A DNA stretch of 64,000 nt from Candidatus Poribacteria bacterium (GCA_022825825.1 JAJDWA010000029.1:62001-126000), one strand, 5' to 3'. Shown: positions 26,221-35,071, counted from the stretch's first letter. Notes: generated by a model not told the origin, from the letters alone. Program-made: numbers and translations.

Positions 26221-26241
26221 ACTTGTCTGTAGCAGACAAGT
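26221..26241 (+). terminator. Perfect hairpin after the YtxH gene
   Basis: ACTTGTCTG-tag-CAGACAAGT, a 9-bp perfect stem with a 3-nt loop, 34 nt after the stop. The following tract is T-containing but not a pure U-run, so termination is possible, not certain. Confidence 0.45.
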
Positions 26242-26271
26242 CTAACAAACTATTTTATTTATTTCAACCGT

Positions 26272-27024
26272 ATGGAAGTTGCAAAATTAAGAACTCTCCT
26301 TGAGAAGGTCAAAAGTGGGGAGATTGAAGTCAGTGATGCACTTCAATCTCTCCGCACTCTCCCTTTTGAAGACCTCGGCTTTTCCAAAATTGACCACCAT
26401 AGACAACTTCGTACCGGTTTTCCTGAAGTCATCTTCTGCGAAGGAAAAACTGATGCCCAAGTTGCCAAAATTAGCGAGCGTATCCTTGATGCCGGACACC
26501 CTCTCCTGGCAACGCGTGCTACCCCCTCAATGTACGAAGCTGTCCAAGCGATCCATCCCGAAGCACGTTATAACGATCTCGGACGCACAATCTCTGCTAT
26601 GCAATCTGAGGTAGAAGGTAAGACAGGAGTCTTGGTGATTTCTGCAGGCACCTCTGACTTACCTGTAGCTGAGGAAGCTGCTGAAACGGCATATATGATG
26701 GGCAGCCCGCCTGAACGGCTTTACGACGTGGGCGTTGCAGGATTACACAGGCTTATAGGTAATCACGAGAAACTTTTAAATGCGCGTGTCATTGTTGTTA
26801 TTGCGGGCATGGAGGGCGCACTACCGAGCGTTGTTGGCGGTTTGGTTGATTGTCCTGTCATCGCCGTGCCAACAAGTGTTGGTTACGGTGCAAGTTTCGG
26901 CGGGCTCGCTGCGTTGCTTGGTATGCTGAACAGTTGTGCGTCTGGTGTTACAGTTGTCAATATTGATAATGGGTTTGGTGCTGGATACAGCGCCTCGCTT
27001 ATTAATCGGTTGTCTGATACCTAA
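26272..27024 (+). CDS. larB: LarB, nickel-pincer cofactor biosynthesis carboxylase/hydrolase
   Basis: 250 residues. The C-terminal half has the NCAIR-mutase-like PurE fold: VLVISAGTSDLPVAEEAAETA, YDVGVAGLHRL, VIAGMEGALPSVVGGLVDCPVIAVPTSVGYGASFGG and VVNIDNGFGAGYSA, which are LarB signatures. The N-terminal part (LRTLPFEDLGFSKIDHHRQLRTGFPEVIFCEGKT) is the LarB-specific extension. LarB carboxylates nicotinic acid adenine dinucleotide as the first step towards the pincer nucleotide used by lactate racemase-like enzymes. Partners larC and larE are absent from the window. The ATG lacks a clear ribosome site. Confidence 0.93.
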   Translation: MEVAKLRTLLEKVKSGEIEVSDALQSLRTLPFEDLGFSKIDHHRQLRTGFPEVIFCEGKTDAQVAKISERILDAGHPLLATRATPSMYEAVQAIHPEARYNDLGRTISAMQSEVEGKTGVLVISAGTSDLPVAEEAAETAYMMGSPPERLYDVGVAGLHRLIGNHEKLLNARVIVVIAGMEGALPSVVGGLVDCPVIAVPTSVGYGASFGGLAALLGMLNSCASGVTVVNIDNGFGAGYSASLINRLSDT

Positions 27025-27067
27025 GCACGTTTCTTGGCGTAAATTAGAAAAGGCATAAACACCTGTC

Positions 27068-27080
27068 GCCCCGCTGGGGC
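27068..27080 (+). repeat. Degenerate REP-like palindrome
   Basis: GCCCC-gct-GGGGC between larB and the permease gene. The loop and layout match the REP copies at 9740 and 9788, but the stem has diverged. The rest of this 282-bp spacer holds only the promoter at 27246. Confidence 0.45.
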
Positions 27081-27245
27081 TACAGTGGGTGATATATCGC
27101 TATTCTATAAACACGTGCTGGAAAATGACTTCGTAAGACCTTTGTACGTTATGATAGCGAAAACCTTACGTATCTTTAGATTTAACAGTGGACGCCCAAA
27201 ATCCGCGATTCAGACAGTTGAACGCCTCGCCGAATTCAACAAAAC

Positions 27246-27274
27246 TTGACCAAAAACTGAATATTTGATATAAT
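27246..27274 (+). promoter_or_regulatory. Consensus promoter of the permease/ATPase pair
   Basis: TTGACC and perfect TATAAT with a 17-nt spacer, 32 nt before the TTG start. Confidence 0.75.
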
Positions 27275-27306
27275 ACTCCTATAAACAAAATACGCAGGAG
27301 ACAAAT

Positions 27307-27984
27307 TTGGAGCAGCAAAGACCTATTGAGGAACAGATTGATCTTCCATTTTTAGAATCGTTACGGATAAGTTTCCAAAGCCTAAAAATCCGTTTTGGTC
27401 GTTCTATTATCACAACAGCAGGAATTACGCTCGGCATCGCTTTCCTCGTTTCCGTTTGGACAAATAACGAAATAGAATTTGCACTTCAGGAAAGCGGACG
27501 TAGTTCCGAAATTGCAAATCTTGATGAAGCATCTGAGCAAGGCATTTCAACCAAGGACATTTGGCTTATCATTATGTCCCTAATCGTCTGTGTTGTTGGG
27601 ATTGCGAACTCTATGCTGATGGCTGTGACTGAGCGGTTCCGTGAAATCGGAACGATGAAATGCCTTGGTGCATTGGACGGGTTTGTCGTGCGGCTGTTTC
27701 TATTGGAGTCGGGTTTCCAAGGATTCGCCGGTGCGCTTATCGGTGCGCTCATCGGTTTGTTGGGTGCTGTTATTTTAGGACTGAAAAACTATGGGCTTGA
27801 CTTGTTCTTTTACTTTCCGCTGTTGCCTGCGCGTCCAGAAAACGGACCATTTCAACTGGGTGTACTGTTACTCATCTTATTTGGGTGCTTGCTCGGAATG
27901 ATTTTGGCTGTTATCGGGTCATCATTTCCCGCATGGCGTGCAGCGAAACTTCCGCCAGCTGAGGCTATGCGGACTGAAGTATAA
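27307..27984 (+). CDS. Minimal FtsX/MacB-type ABC transporter permease
   Basis: 225 residues, TTG start behind CAGGAGA; no ATG is available. A first TM (SIITTAGITLGIAFLVSVW) is followed after only about 35 residues by the conserved FtsX block: LIVCVVGIANSMLMAVTERFREIGTMKCLGA, then two more TMs and the C-terminal SSFPAWRAAKLPPAEAMRTE. The periplasmic MacB_PCD domain of about 200 residues normally found between TM1 and TM2 is missing. The ATPase follows 164 nt downstream. Either a genuinely minimal permease or an internally deleted one; the frame is intact with a good promoter, favouring function. Confidence 0.82.
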   Translation: MEQQRPIEEQIDLPFLESLRISFQSLKIRFGRSIITTAGITLGIAFLVSVWTNNEIEFALQESGRSSEIANLDEASEQGISTKDIWLIIMSLIVCVVGIANSMLMAVTERFREIGTMKCLGALDGFVVRLFLLESGFQGFAGALIGALIGLLGAVILGLKNYGLDLFFYFPLLPARPENGPFQLGVLLLILFGCLLGMILAVIGSSFPAWRAAKLPPAEAMRTEV

Positions 27985-28148
27985 TTTAAAGTCGCGACCA
28001 GGAGGGCGCTCGGACAAGAAGAGGTCACTGAATGGCAGAGGCGCAATGAATTGCGCGATTACAAACACTGTCAATCCAAAAAAATAGAGAAAATTGGATT
28101 TCACAATCTGATCGTCCTCACTGTTGGAAAAAAGGCTAAAGGACTATT

Positions 28149-28880
28149 ATGCCAGATATTGTTGTAAAAACTGAAGATGTCGTCAAAGAATATCGAATGG
28201 GATCAAACGTCCTTCGCGCTTTGGACGGTATTAATATTGAAATTCAACGCGGAGAATATATCTCGTTGATGGGACCCTCCGGGTCTGGAAAATCGACTCT
28301 GTTTAACATGATCGGTGCGCTTGACCGGCCAACCGAGGGCGAGGTTTACATTGATGGGCAAAATATGTCCCACCTCTCACAACGGCAGATCGCAGCGTTT
28401 CGGTGTCATCGCGTTGGTTATATCTTTCAGAGCTACAACTTATTGAACGTGCGTACCGCACACGGTAATGTTACTTTACCGATGATTTTTGCTGGCATCC
28501 CCGAAAAGCAACGAAATGAAAAAGCAGAGAGATTGTTGGATAAGGTCGGTTTAGGAGATAGGATGTATCACCTTCCCGATGAACTTTCTGGTGGACAACG
28601 ACAACGGGTTGCCATCGCCAGAGCACTTGCCAATGACCCCAGCATTATCCTTGCTGATGAACCCACGGCAAACCTTGATACGATTACGGGACGCGAGATT
28701 ATTGACCTTATCAAACAACTGAATACGGAGCAAGGGGTTACAGTGATTTCAGCAACACACGACCTGAAAATGCTTGATGTCTCTGACCGCATTGTGGATA
28801 TACGCGATGGGCTTGTTGAACGGATTCGGAATCGCGATGAGATTGAAATTGAAGTCGGAGAAGTTGGCGGTCATGAGTAG
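28149..28880 (+). CDS. ABC transporter ATPase, MacB/LolD family
   Basis: 243 residues. Walker A GPSGSGKST, Q-loop FQSYNLL, signature LSGGQRQRVAIARAL, Walker B IILADEPTANLD and H-loop SATHD are all intact. The family-specific layout (EYRMGSNVLRALDGINIEIQRGEYISLMG) is of the MacB/LolD/FtsE type that drives FtsX-like permeases by mechanotransmission rather than transport through the membrane. The partner is the minimal permease upstream. Confidence 0.93.
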   Translation: MPDIVVKTEDVVKEYRMGSNVLRALDGINIEIQRGEYISLMGPSGSGKSTLFNMIGALDRPTEGEVYIDGQNMSHLSQRQIAAFRCHRVGYIFQSYNLLNVRTAHGNVTLPMIFAGIPEKQRNEKAERLLDKVGLGDRMYHLPDELSGGQRQRVAIARALANDPSIILADEPTANLDTITGREIIDLIKQLNTEQGVTVISATHDLKMLDVSDRIVDIRDGLVERIRNRDEIEIEVGEVGGHE

Positions 28881-28915
28881 ACATTTTGGGTGTTGCTACA
28901 AGATTTTCGATAAAA

Positions 28916-29215
28916 TTAAACCGAATAATCAAAAACAAGAACATCCTCAACAAGCGGCCGAATGTGCTCACCTGCCACTTTACGGTGAAACGGATGCGGT
29001 AGATATGCGTCTCGCGCGGCTTCATCTGTAAATCGCACTATAAAACCGTAGGTATATCCCTGACTCTTCCCTTCGGGGCTGTTATTAGTGCCAGCAGTAA
29101 TAGATTCAATGCCAGGAATTTCGTCAGCCATTTCCATTAAGGCATCAGGCAATGCATCCAATTGTTCTGATGTGATATCCGATTTCAATTTGAGTAGAAC
29201 AATATGTTCAACCAT
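28916..29215 (-). CDS. Stress-responsive A/B barrel (Dabb) domain protein
   Basis: 99 residues, ATG 29215 with TTAGGAGG upstream. MVEHIVLLKLKSDITSEQLDAL and IPGIESITAGTNNSPEGKSQGYTYGFIVRFTDEAARDAYLPHPFHRKVAGEHIRPLVEDVLVFDY (quoted here only in part by its landmarks HIVL, GxN, Y-x-HPxH and F-D-Y) follow the Dabb dimeric alpha-beta barrel fold. Its function is generally unknown; members bind small hydrophobic ligands or degrade them. It converges on the ABC ATPase gene. Confidence 0.88.
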   Translation of the reverse strand: MVEHIVLLKLKSDITSEQLDALPDALMEMADEIPGIESITAGTNNSPEGKSQGYTYGFIVRFTDEAARDAYLPHPFHRKVAGEHIRPLVEDVLVFDYSV

Positions 29216-29296
29216 ATAAGCCTCCTAATTTTTAACGAAAGTATCATATTTTTGTGGTGGAAAGTTTTGAAATTTGGTATATACTATAAAGTATTA

Positions 29297-29400
29297 TAAC
29301 GTGAGTTCGGTTTGTAGCGCAAACTTTATGAAGATTAAGTTATTAATTCGGTAATATTTATTTCCCCCAATCCTGGTAGGTGCGGTTTCCTAACCGCACT
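29297..29400 (+). repeat. Dispersed element with TAACGTGAGTTCGGT end and GGTAGGTGCGGTTT hairpin
   Basis: Modules in order: TAACGTGAGTTCGGT, the 39-nt segment 29325-29363 shared (inverted) with 21905-21943, and a hairpin GGTGCGGTT-tcct-AACCGCAC at 29379-29399. It lies in the 304-bp spacer between the divergent Dabb and unknown exported protein genes, which otherwise holds only AT-rich sequence. Confidence 0.7.
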
Positions 29401-29519
29401 GGATATAATTATGAAATTACCGAAACACATACTTACCAGTTTGTCAAGTGTTTTTTACATAAATTTGCGATTTTTTTCACTTTTTTCACAAAAAAACCAC
29501 TTTTTTTATAGGAGAAAAT

Positions 29520-29882
29520 ATGAAACGCACTTTTGAACGAATTGTATTTATGTTTATCGGAGCACTTATTGCTTTCTGTGCTTATATAACTGGCAATATT
29601 GATCGTGATGTTGAGGCACAACGACAGAATGAACTTAGGTGCGACACGCTTTTGGTTCGTGACAAAATTATAGTAGGCAATGATGTTACTGTTGGAGATA
29701 CTGAAAAAGGCATGATTAGTATAGCTGTTAAAGACGAAATGCAAATCGTTTCTATCCAAGATAACATAGACCCTAAAAAGCAAGAACCTCGAGAGAGTAT
29801 CTTAATTCGTAATCAAAATGGTAATACTGCAATTTCGCTAATGGATAAAAACGGATCCCGTACAATCGGAACTCATAGATAA
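29520..29882 (+). CDS. Small exported or membrane-anchored protein, unknown
   Basis: 120 residues, ATG behind ATAGGAGA. The N-terminal helix (IVFMFIGALIAFCAYITG) is a signal anchor. The rest looks like short beta strands (LRCDTLLVRDKIIVGNDVTVGD, ESILIRNQNGNTAISLMDKNGS), possibly a small beta-solenoid or sandwich. No family recognised. A homopolymer-rich T/A tract precedes the ribosome site. It is 48 nt upstream of another unknown exported protein, suggesting a pair. Confidence 0.65.
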   Translation: MKRTFERIVFMFIGALIAFCAYITGNIDRDVEAQRQNELRCDTLLVRDKIIVGNDVTVGDTEKGMISIAVKDEMQIVSIQDNIDPKKQEPRESILIRNQNGNTAISLMDKNGSRTIGTHR

Positions 29883-29930
29883 AACCCGCGTATTATGAAT
29901 TTTTAATCGCATCAGTTCGGAGATATAAAA

Positions 29931-30992
29931 ATGTATAATTTATTGAAAAACGACTACAAACACTTTTATTGCTGTTTTATTTTCATCGTCCTGTGTTTTT
30001 TCGGATGTGATGATCCCCTAAAGGACACTGTTGTTAGTAATGTACTAAATAATTCAGATCAAGAAGTAACGTTATCAACACCTTACATGTGGGATGCCTC
30101 ACAAGACATAAAACTGCAAGTGCCGGAACATTTAATCCATATCCCATCTGTCTGGCATCCTTGCCCTGAAGGAGTGAACATCTGCCACCCTAACGTGGAC
30201 TATTTCACAGATGAATCCATCACGTTGTCCAGTTGCATGGCAATAACAGAAGATCGTATTTACGTAGCGGATGGATCAGGCACAAACATTTATGCCTTTA
30301 ACTTTAAAGGTGAGTTTATGGAAGATGAGACACTGTCGCGAAAGACATTAGGACAAACCGGACACAATATATCTGGTGAAGGCACTTCGCCCGATCGCTG
30401 CCTAAAAATCGTAACGAACGGCACACATATCTATATGGAAGTGCGCTACACACCTTTTCGCGGTTTAATCAATGTTGAAGCAATAGTCTCTTTCGATATT
30501 GCGTCTAAATCTGTTGTCAAAGTTGAAAAAACTGGTAATGTTATAGATGGACACAAAAATTTAGAATTTGCAACAGCAGATTATCTATATTTTACAGAAA
30601 AGTCTATGGTAGACCTTTTCAGAGCGCATGATAAGTATCTCATAAGACCTTTGCCAGAGTTTGACATCCAATTGCAGCATGAGTATGAAGGTAACTATCC
30701 GATACCTCTTGAGTTGCAATTGAGTGGTAATCTTTCCAAGGCAGCGATATATGGAATGGCACTTGCCGGCGCTGGCATATTTTATGACCATGACCATCAA
30801 CTCATATATAAAAGCCATGTGAATAACACGTGGGGGGCATTCCATCTAAATGGTGAATATGCAGATATAGAATTTGTGAGTGAAAGATGGTTTCGCTCGC
30901 CTCAGTATGCCAATAATCGTGTCTATTTCATGGAACGCCCCAGAGAACCTGGCGTAAAAGGCGATTATTATTTAAGATGTTATTCAAAATAG
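29931..30992 (+). CDS. Predicted lipoprotein, possibly a beta-propeller
   Basis: 353 residues. Type II signal peptide with lipobox LCFFGC (Cys near residue 25). Recurrent strand-like segments (CMAITEDRIYVADGSGTNIYAFNFKGEF, RCLKIVTNGTHIYMEVRY, FATADYLYFTEKS) look like propeller blades in the style of six-bladed NHL-like proteins, but no family motif is certain. An AGTTCGGAGA sequence precedes the ATG. Genes on both sides are also envelope proteins. Confidence 0.68.
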   Translation: MYNLLKNDYKHFYCCFIFIVLCFFGCDDPLKDTVVSNVLNNSDQEVTLSTPYMWDASQDIKLQVPEHLIHIPSVWHPCPEGVNICHPNVDYFTDESITLSSCMAITEDRIYVADGSGTNIYAFNFKGEFMEDETLSRKTLGQTGHNISGEGTSPDRCLKIVTNGTHIYMEVRYTPFRGLINVEAIVSFDIASKSVVKVEKTGNVIDGHKNLEFATADYLYFTEKSMVDLFRAHDKYLIRPLPEFDIQLQHEYEGNYPIPLELQLSGNLSKAAIYGMALAGAGIFYDHDHQLIYKSHVNNTWGAFHLNGEYADIEFVSERWFRSPQYANNRVYFMERPREPGVKGDYYLRCYSK

Positions 30993-31089
30993 TTTGGGGC
31001 TGGTAAATCAAACCTCCATCACCAAACTCCCTTTCACGCGAACCTCTGCACAATTTTCTTTCAACACCTTATAATGAAGATATTTGTCA

Positions 31090-33381
31090 TTATATACTAA
31101 GGGTATGGGTCCACTTTATTAGCAGTGTGCGGCTTTTCGTTAATAATTTCCTCGGTATGTCATCATCTCGGTCCGTATTGAGATTTTCATTATAAACCAA
31201 CCATAGGTCCTTTCCTTCTCCGAAATTGTATCGAAATCGGATATTTGTTGAAAATTGATCACTGACGTTGCTGTATTGCACAAATGCATTAAGAGAGGCT
31301 TTCGTGTTGAAAGCTGCACGTGTCCGAAACCGAATTACATGTGCATTAAATCCTTGATTGCGATTGGGAAAACGGACGACATTAATTTCGTATTCACTAC
31401 CCATTTCCAAATGTCGGGAAACATTCCATTTTGGTTTAACACCTAAATCCAGTCGCCAACCATCGAAAAATCCTCCAAAAGAACAGCCAAAATCGGTTCG
31501 GAATAAACTTCCGCCTGGCATATCGTATCCCCCCTTAACCTCAAAGGTGGTATAACTTCCTGCGGGGACTATCGTTCCTTCAGGAAAGTCTTCATCTTTT
31601 TTTAGATCTTCATAATCCATTTCCAAATCCATAGATGCATTTGCGCCAGATTTCCACTGCAGATCGATAGCATATTCAGCGTTAGCAGACTCAACAGACC
31701 TATCTTCATTTCGTAACGCGACATCTCCAGAAAATTGTAATGGGCTTACTTGTCGAAATGAAGTTCGCTTATCCATTAACCAGTCGTAACGAAGGCTGCC
31801 TTCCAGTTGCGTGAAATCTTTCCGAGATGTAAACCCTATTCCGGGCAAAAAATCATCTCCGCGTCTAACTGCAGTAAGTCGATAATCGAAGCCAACATCG
31901 GTGCGGCGGGTTAAGTCTATTAGAAACATTGATGTGTCCAAAAAATTGAATGTTTGTTTTTGAATAATCTCATCTTCAAAAGTTTGCCCCCACTTGAGAG
32001 TTAAAAATTCTTTTCCAAGAAGCCGAAAGATACCGTCGATTCCATAAGCAAAGTTGTAATTGCCATTTTCATCGACACGGTTTGTTAACATAAAGCCCGC
32101 GTAGGAGTGTGAATTGAGAACTTGTCGACGTAGCCTCATGACTCCAAAGTTTTCAGTAGGCATTTTATTTTTACGGGCCGTTTGCATGTCAAGAAAACCG
32201 AGATCCCAGGTTCCGATACGTCCGACTAACCTTGCTCCGCCAAGAATGGGAATTTGTTCATCGTTTTGGATACCGATTCGACGGCTATGAAAAAGTCGAG
32301 AACGCCCAACAAAATTAAAAGAGAAAATACCAGAACGTTCTTGGAAAAACTGCCGCTTCTCCGGAAAGAACAACGAAAATCGGCTTAAATTTACCTGCTG
32401 GTCATCTGCCTCCACTTGCGCGAAATCAGGGTTTAGGGTTGTGTCCAAGGTTAAGTTACTTGTAAAGTTATATTTAATATCAAGTCCTACACCTCTCTCG
32501 AAATTATCTTTAAGATGATATGTTGTTTCGGCATCATTCAACGTCGGTTTTTGTTCAAGTCCGCCAACTATGTAAGGCGTAAAGTAGATCGGTTTTTGAC
32601 TGTGAACTTGTTCAAAAATCACTGGATGTGCTCGAGATGGTGTATCAATGCCGCGTTCTGGAGATAGTGCAGGAAAGACAAGCCGTTCATTTTTTCGAGC
32701 AATATCTCTATAAGCGATTAGCCCCATAACGACCCTACCGTTTTTATCCTGAAAACTTAAACTGGAGAAAGGAATCCGCATCTCAACAAACCAACCCTCT
32801 TCATTCTGAATAGCAGCAACATCCCAGTAAGTGTTCCAATGTTTATTATCCGATTTACCATCTTTATAGATAGCTTTATCACCTCGAATGCCGGCGGGGG
32901 TGGTCCAAAACTGCAGGGCAGATTTCTTGTCGTTGAAAGTATCAAGAATGATCCCAAACTTATCATCTTCGCTTGCTCGATCACGGTAAAGCGAATTGAC
33001 GCGAATATCGGAGGGAGTCGTATCATAACATCGCGCAGCACAGTAGAAATAATCACTGTCATAAGCAATTCTGATTTCAGTTTTTTCGGTAGGTTCTCCC
33101 TGGTATGTGGGTTTATACATGGTGAGGTGCAGCGGTGGGATATTCTGCCATTCCGGTTCGTTGCTCAAGCCATCAATTTTAATTGTTTCTGTTATACGGG
33201 TTAGCGGTATAGGGGTTTGGGCGTTAATGGTATTGACAGAGAAGAAAAAAATTGAAACTATGGATGATATAATTGTATGTAACAACCGTGTTAATTTGAT
33301 TTTTTTCGCTAAGACATCAAAATGCGTCCTGCTTGATGCCACCACCTGCTTAATAACGTAATGATGATAAGGATTGCTCAT
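31090..33381 (-). CDS. CBM9-like/DUF5916 outer-membrane protein
   Basis: About 763 residues from ATG 33381; the frame is open 63 nt further, and the true start could also be closer to the signal peptide TIISSIVSIFFFSVNTINAQ. After the signal comes a carbohydrate-binding-module-9-like domain (KIDGLSNEPEWQNIPPL, RIAYDSDYFYCAARCYD, FGIILDTFNDKKSALQFW, WFVEMRIPFSSLSF), then a long DUF5916 beta-strand region with the marker NPDFAQVEADDQQVNLSRFSLFFPEKRQFF. The C-terminus is a repetitive amphipathic barrel. Probably an outer-membrane protein that binds a glycan or other ligand. A close homologue lies at 42211-44442. Confidence 0.85.
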   Translation of the reverse strand: MSNPYHHYVIKQVVASSRTHFDVLAKKIKLTRLLHTIISSIVSIFFFSVNTINAQTPIPLTRITETIKIDGLSNEPEWQNIPPLHLTMYKPTYQGEPTEKTEIRIAYDSDYFYCAARCYDTTPSDIRVNSLYRDRASEDDKFGIILDTFNDKKSALQFWTTPAGIRGDKAIYKDGKSDNKHWNTYWDVAAIQNEEGWFVEMRIPFSSLSFQDKNGRVVMGLIAYRDIARKNERLVFPALSPERGIDTPSRAHPVIFEQVHSQKPIYFTPYIVGGLEQKPTLNDAETTYHLKDNFERGVGLDIKYNFTSNLTLDTTLNPDFAQVEADDQQVNLSRFSLFFPEKRQFFQERSGIFSFNFVGRSRLFHSRRIGIQNDEQIPILGGARLVGRIGTWDLGFLDMQTARKNKMPTENFGVMRLRRQVLNSHSYAGFMLTNRVDENGNYNFAYGIDGIFRLLGKEFLTLKWGQTFEDEIIQKQTFNFLDTSMFLIDLTRRTDVGFDYRLTAVRRGDDFLPGIGFTSRKDFTQLEGSLRYDWLMDKRTSFRQVSPLQFSGDVALRNEDRSVESANAEYAIDLQWKSGANASMDLEMDYEDLKKDEDFPEGTIVPAGSYTTFEVKGGYDMPGGSLFRTDFGCSFGGFFDGWRLDLGVKPKWNVSRHLEMGSEYEINVVRFPNRNQGFNAHVIRFRTRAAFNTKASLNAFVQYSNVSDQFSTNIRFRYNFGEGKDLWLVYNENLNTDRDDDIPRKLLTKSRTLLIKWTHTLSI

Positions 33382-33460
33382 TGTCTGAATCAGGACTCCA
33401 TAAAGGCACAAGAGATGTGTTTGGAAGGGTATTCCTTTGCACAAAGCATCATTGTAATAT

Positions 33461-33491
33461 TAGCGAGTCAAAATAGGATTCTGACTCGCTA
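33461..33491. repeat. Perfect 10-bp inverted repeat upstream of the DUF5916 gene
   Basis: TAGCGAGTCA, 11-nt spacer, TGACTCGCTA. It lies about 80 nt upstream of ATG 33381 and 96 nt after the preceding barrel gene. No U-run follows, so an operator is as likely as an RNA hairpin. Confidence 0.6.
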
Positions 33492-33586
33492 ACAAGATTG
33501 ACGCACTCCGCAAATGAACGAAGCGTGCCTAATGATTATCAGGCAAGAACGTACTTTATTGCTAATTTTCGGATATGAAAAATGTC

Positions 33587-34336
33587 CTACCAGAAACGAG
33601 TAAAATTCATTCTACCGGTAAGTCCAGTTTCCCCTTCAGCTTTTTTTGTTTCATACCCGACGTATATGCCAAGTGTATTCGCTTTACCATAGCCGATGTT
33701 AATACGTCCTCCAAAATTTAATTTCAGAGGCTTATCCAGATCATCGGCAAAAACGAAAACTGCTTCAGCCTGCGGACCAATAGCGATGGTATCGTTTATG
33801 GAGTATATAAGGTAATTTCGGGTGTAAAGTTCATTGGCACTCTCGTCATCAAATACAGTGGAAAGTGTCCCGATTGTCCAGTGGAAAAAGAAAATATTGG
33901 GTGCGTTCAGAAAAGCAAAAAATTGCGGATAAAGAGCATCGGGACCATCTGCTCCTTTATAATCAAACCCAACACCGAGCATTGGTTGCAACGCAAGTGA
34001 TACACTATCCGACTTTACCACAGGCAATGTTACTCCCAAATCAAATTCGCCTGTATACTTTCCCTTGTTAACATCATTTACATAGATGTTAGAAGCAATT
34101 GAGACCCCACCGATTGGATGGCTTGCACCAATCAAGAAATACGTCCCTAAACTATCAACATCAATTTGGAACCATCCTGAAACACCCGGTTTTTCTTCTG
34201 CCATTTCAACTTTATCTTCAGGTGCCATTTCCCCCTCAGACTCATGGGCATCTGCCAAGACAACGGAAGGAAAGGCTACGGAAATTATATATATAGCTGA
34301 TATGATAAAGGTTAACTGAAATGCTTTGATCTTCAT
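33587..34336 (-). CDS. Predicted outer-membrane beta-barrel protein
   Basis: 249 residues, ATG 34336 with AAGGAGA upstream. Signal peptide ends near VVLADA; an acidic linker (ESEGEMAPEDKVEMAEEKPG) follows, then alternating amphipathic strands (FLIGASHPIGGVSIASNIYV, FDLGVTLPVV, LQPMLGVGFDY, LNFGGRINIGYG) ending in FTRFW with a terminal aromatic, as in outer-membrane barrels. Length suggests 8-12 strands. No family recognised. It lies 205 nt upstream of the CBM9/DUF5916 gene on the same strand. Confidence 0.72.
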   Translation of the reverse strand: MKIKAFQLTFIISAIYIISVAFPSVVLADAHESEGEMAPEDKVEMAEEKPGVSGWFQIDVDSLGTYFLIGASHPIGGVSIASNIYVNDVNKGKYTGEFDLGVTLPVVKSDSVSLALQPMLGVGFDYKGADGPDALYPQFFAFLNAPNIFFFHWTIGTLSTVFDDESANELYTRNYLIYSINDTIAIGPQAEAVFVFADDLDKPLKLNFGGRINIGYGKANTLGIYVGYETKKAEGETGLTGRMNFTRFW

Positions 34337-34545
34337 AAAAGTCTCCTTAGGTTGAACAAATTAATAAAGCATCATTTGGTACTCGCTTCTATAAGAAATT
34401 AGGAAGCAAGAAGTTGTTAATTATACAAAAAGTTGTTTCAAAATTCATTTTAACTCTTAGTCAATCTAAGATCCCTTCGCTTTGTTATTCAAATATAAGT
34501 ATACCTTATATATTAACTGATTTCAAGAATTTTAGGACTACAAAT

Positions 34546-34736
34546 TTAACGTGAGTTCCAAATATAATTGTAGGTTAGGTAGAGCGGAACGAAGACCTAT
34601 AAGTTTGGCTTACGTCCTACCCATAGTCATCAATTTAGCTGTCCACATCCCTGGTAGGCGCGTTTTGTAAACGCGCCTACCAGGGGAGACTAAATCGGGC
34701 TTAGAAAACGGACAGAATTTATCAAACTCACGTTAA
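34546..34736. mobile_element. MITE-like element with 12-bp terminal inverted repeats
   Basis: Perfect TTAACGTGAGTT / AACTCACGTTAA ends bound 191 bp with no ORF. Inside, 34649-34665 and 34669-34685 form a perfect 17-bp palindrome around a 3-nt loop (arm core CTGGTAGGCGCGTTT). The same ends and palindrome recur at 48911-49095, and the palindrome alone at 62977-63004. Non-autonomous element is an inference. Confidence 0.72.
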
Positions 34737-34800
34737 CTATGCTATCGTTTGGACAATTTTTTCAGACGTGAGTTGATATAAGTTTTCTATGAACATAGCA

Positions 34801-34811
34801 CTCCGCTGGAG
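34801..34811 (+). repeat. REP-like palindrome
   Basis: CTCC-gct-GGAG preceded by CTATGAACATAGCA, matching the flank and loop of the RAYT-associated REPs at 9740-9802. Confidence 0.5.
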
Positions 34812-35071
34812 GGCCGCATTTTCTTAGGTTTCCACTAATATTCGAAACTCGTCCAAAAATAGGCTTTCCGTTGAAAACTTAACGTGAAACAGATAGAAAC
34901 TGTCCAAACTATAGTTAACTATGAGATAGGGATTTAAGTTTTCAAGAATTTTAATTTCATTAATTACAAGTATATTTGGAACAATTGCAAGCAAACTCAC
35001 CCCTCATGCATTAACATGATTGCACGATGAAATGTCTGAAATAAAACGGATATTTGTATAAGATCGTTCAA

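Larger units (their letters stand above)
34337..35071. other. Long intergenic region with repeat elements
   Basis: 735 bp without a credible gene. It carries the 191-bp TTAACGTGAGTT-ended element, a REP-like palindrome at 34801 and otherwise AT-rich sequence. Confidence 0.65.
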
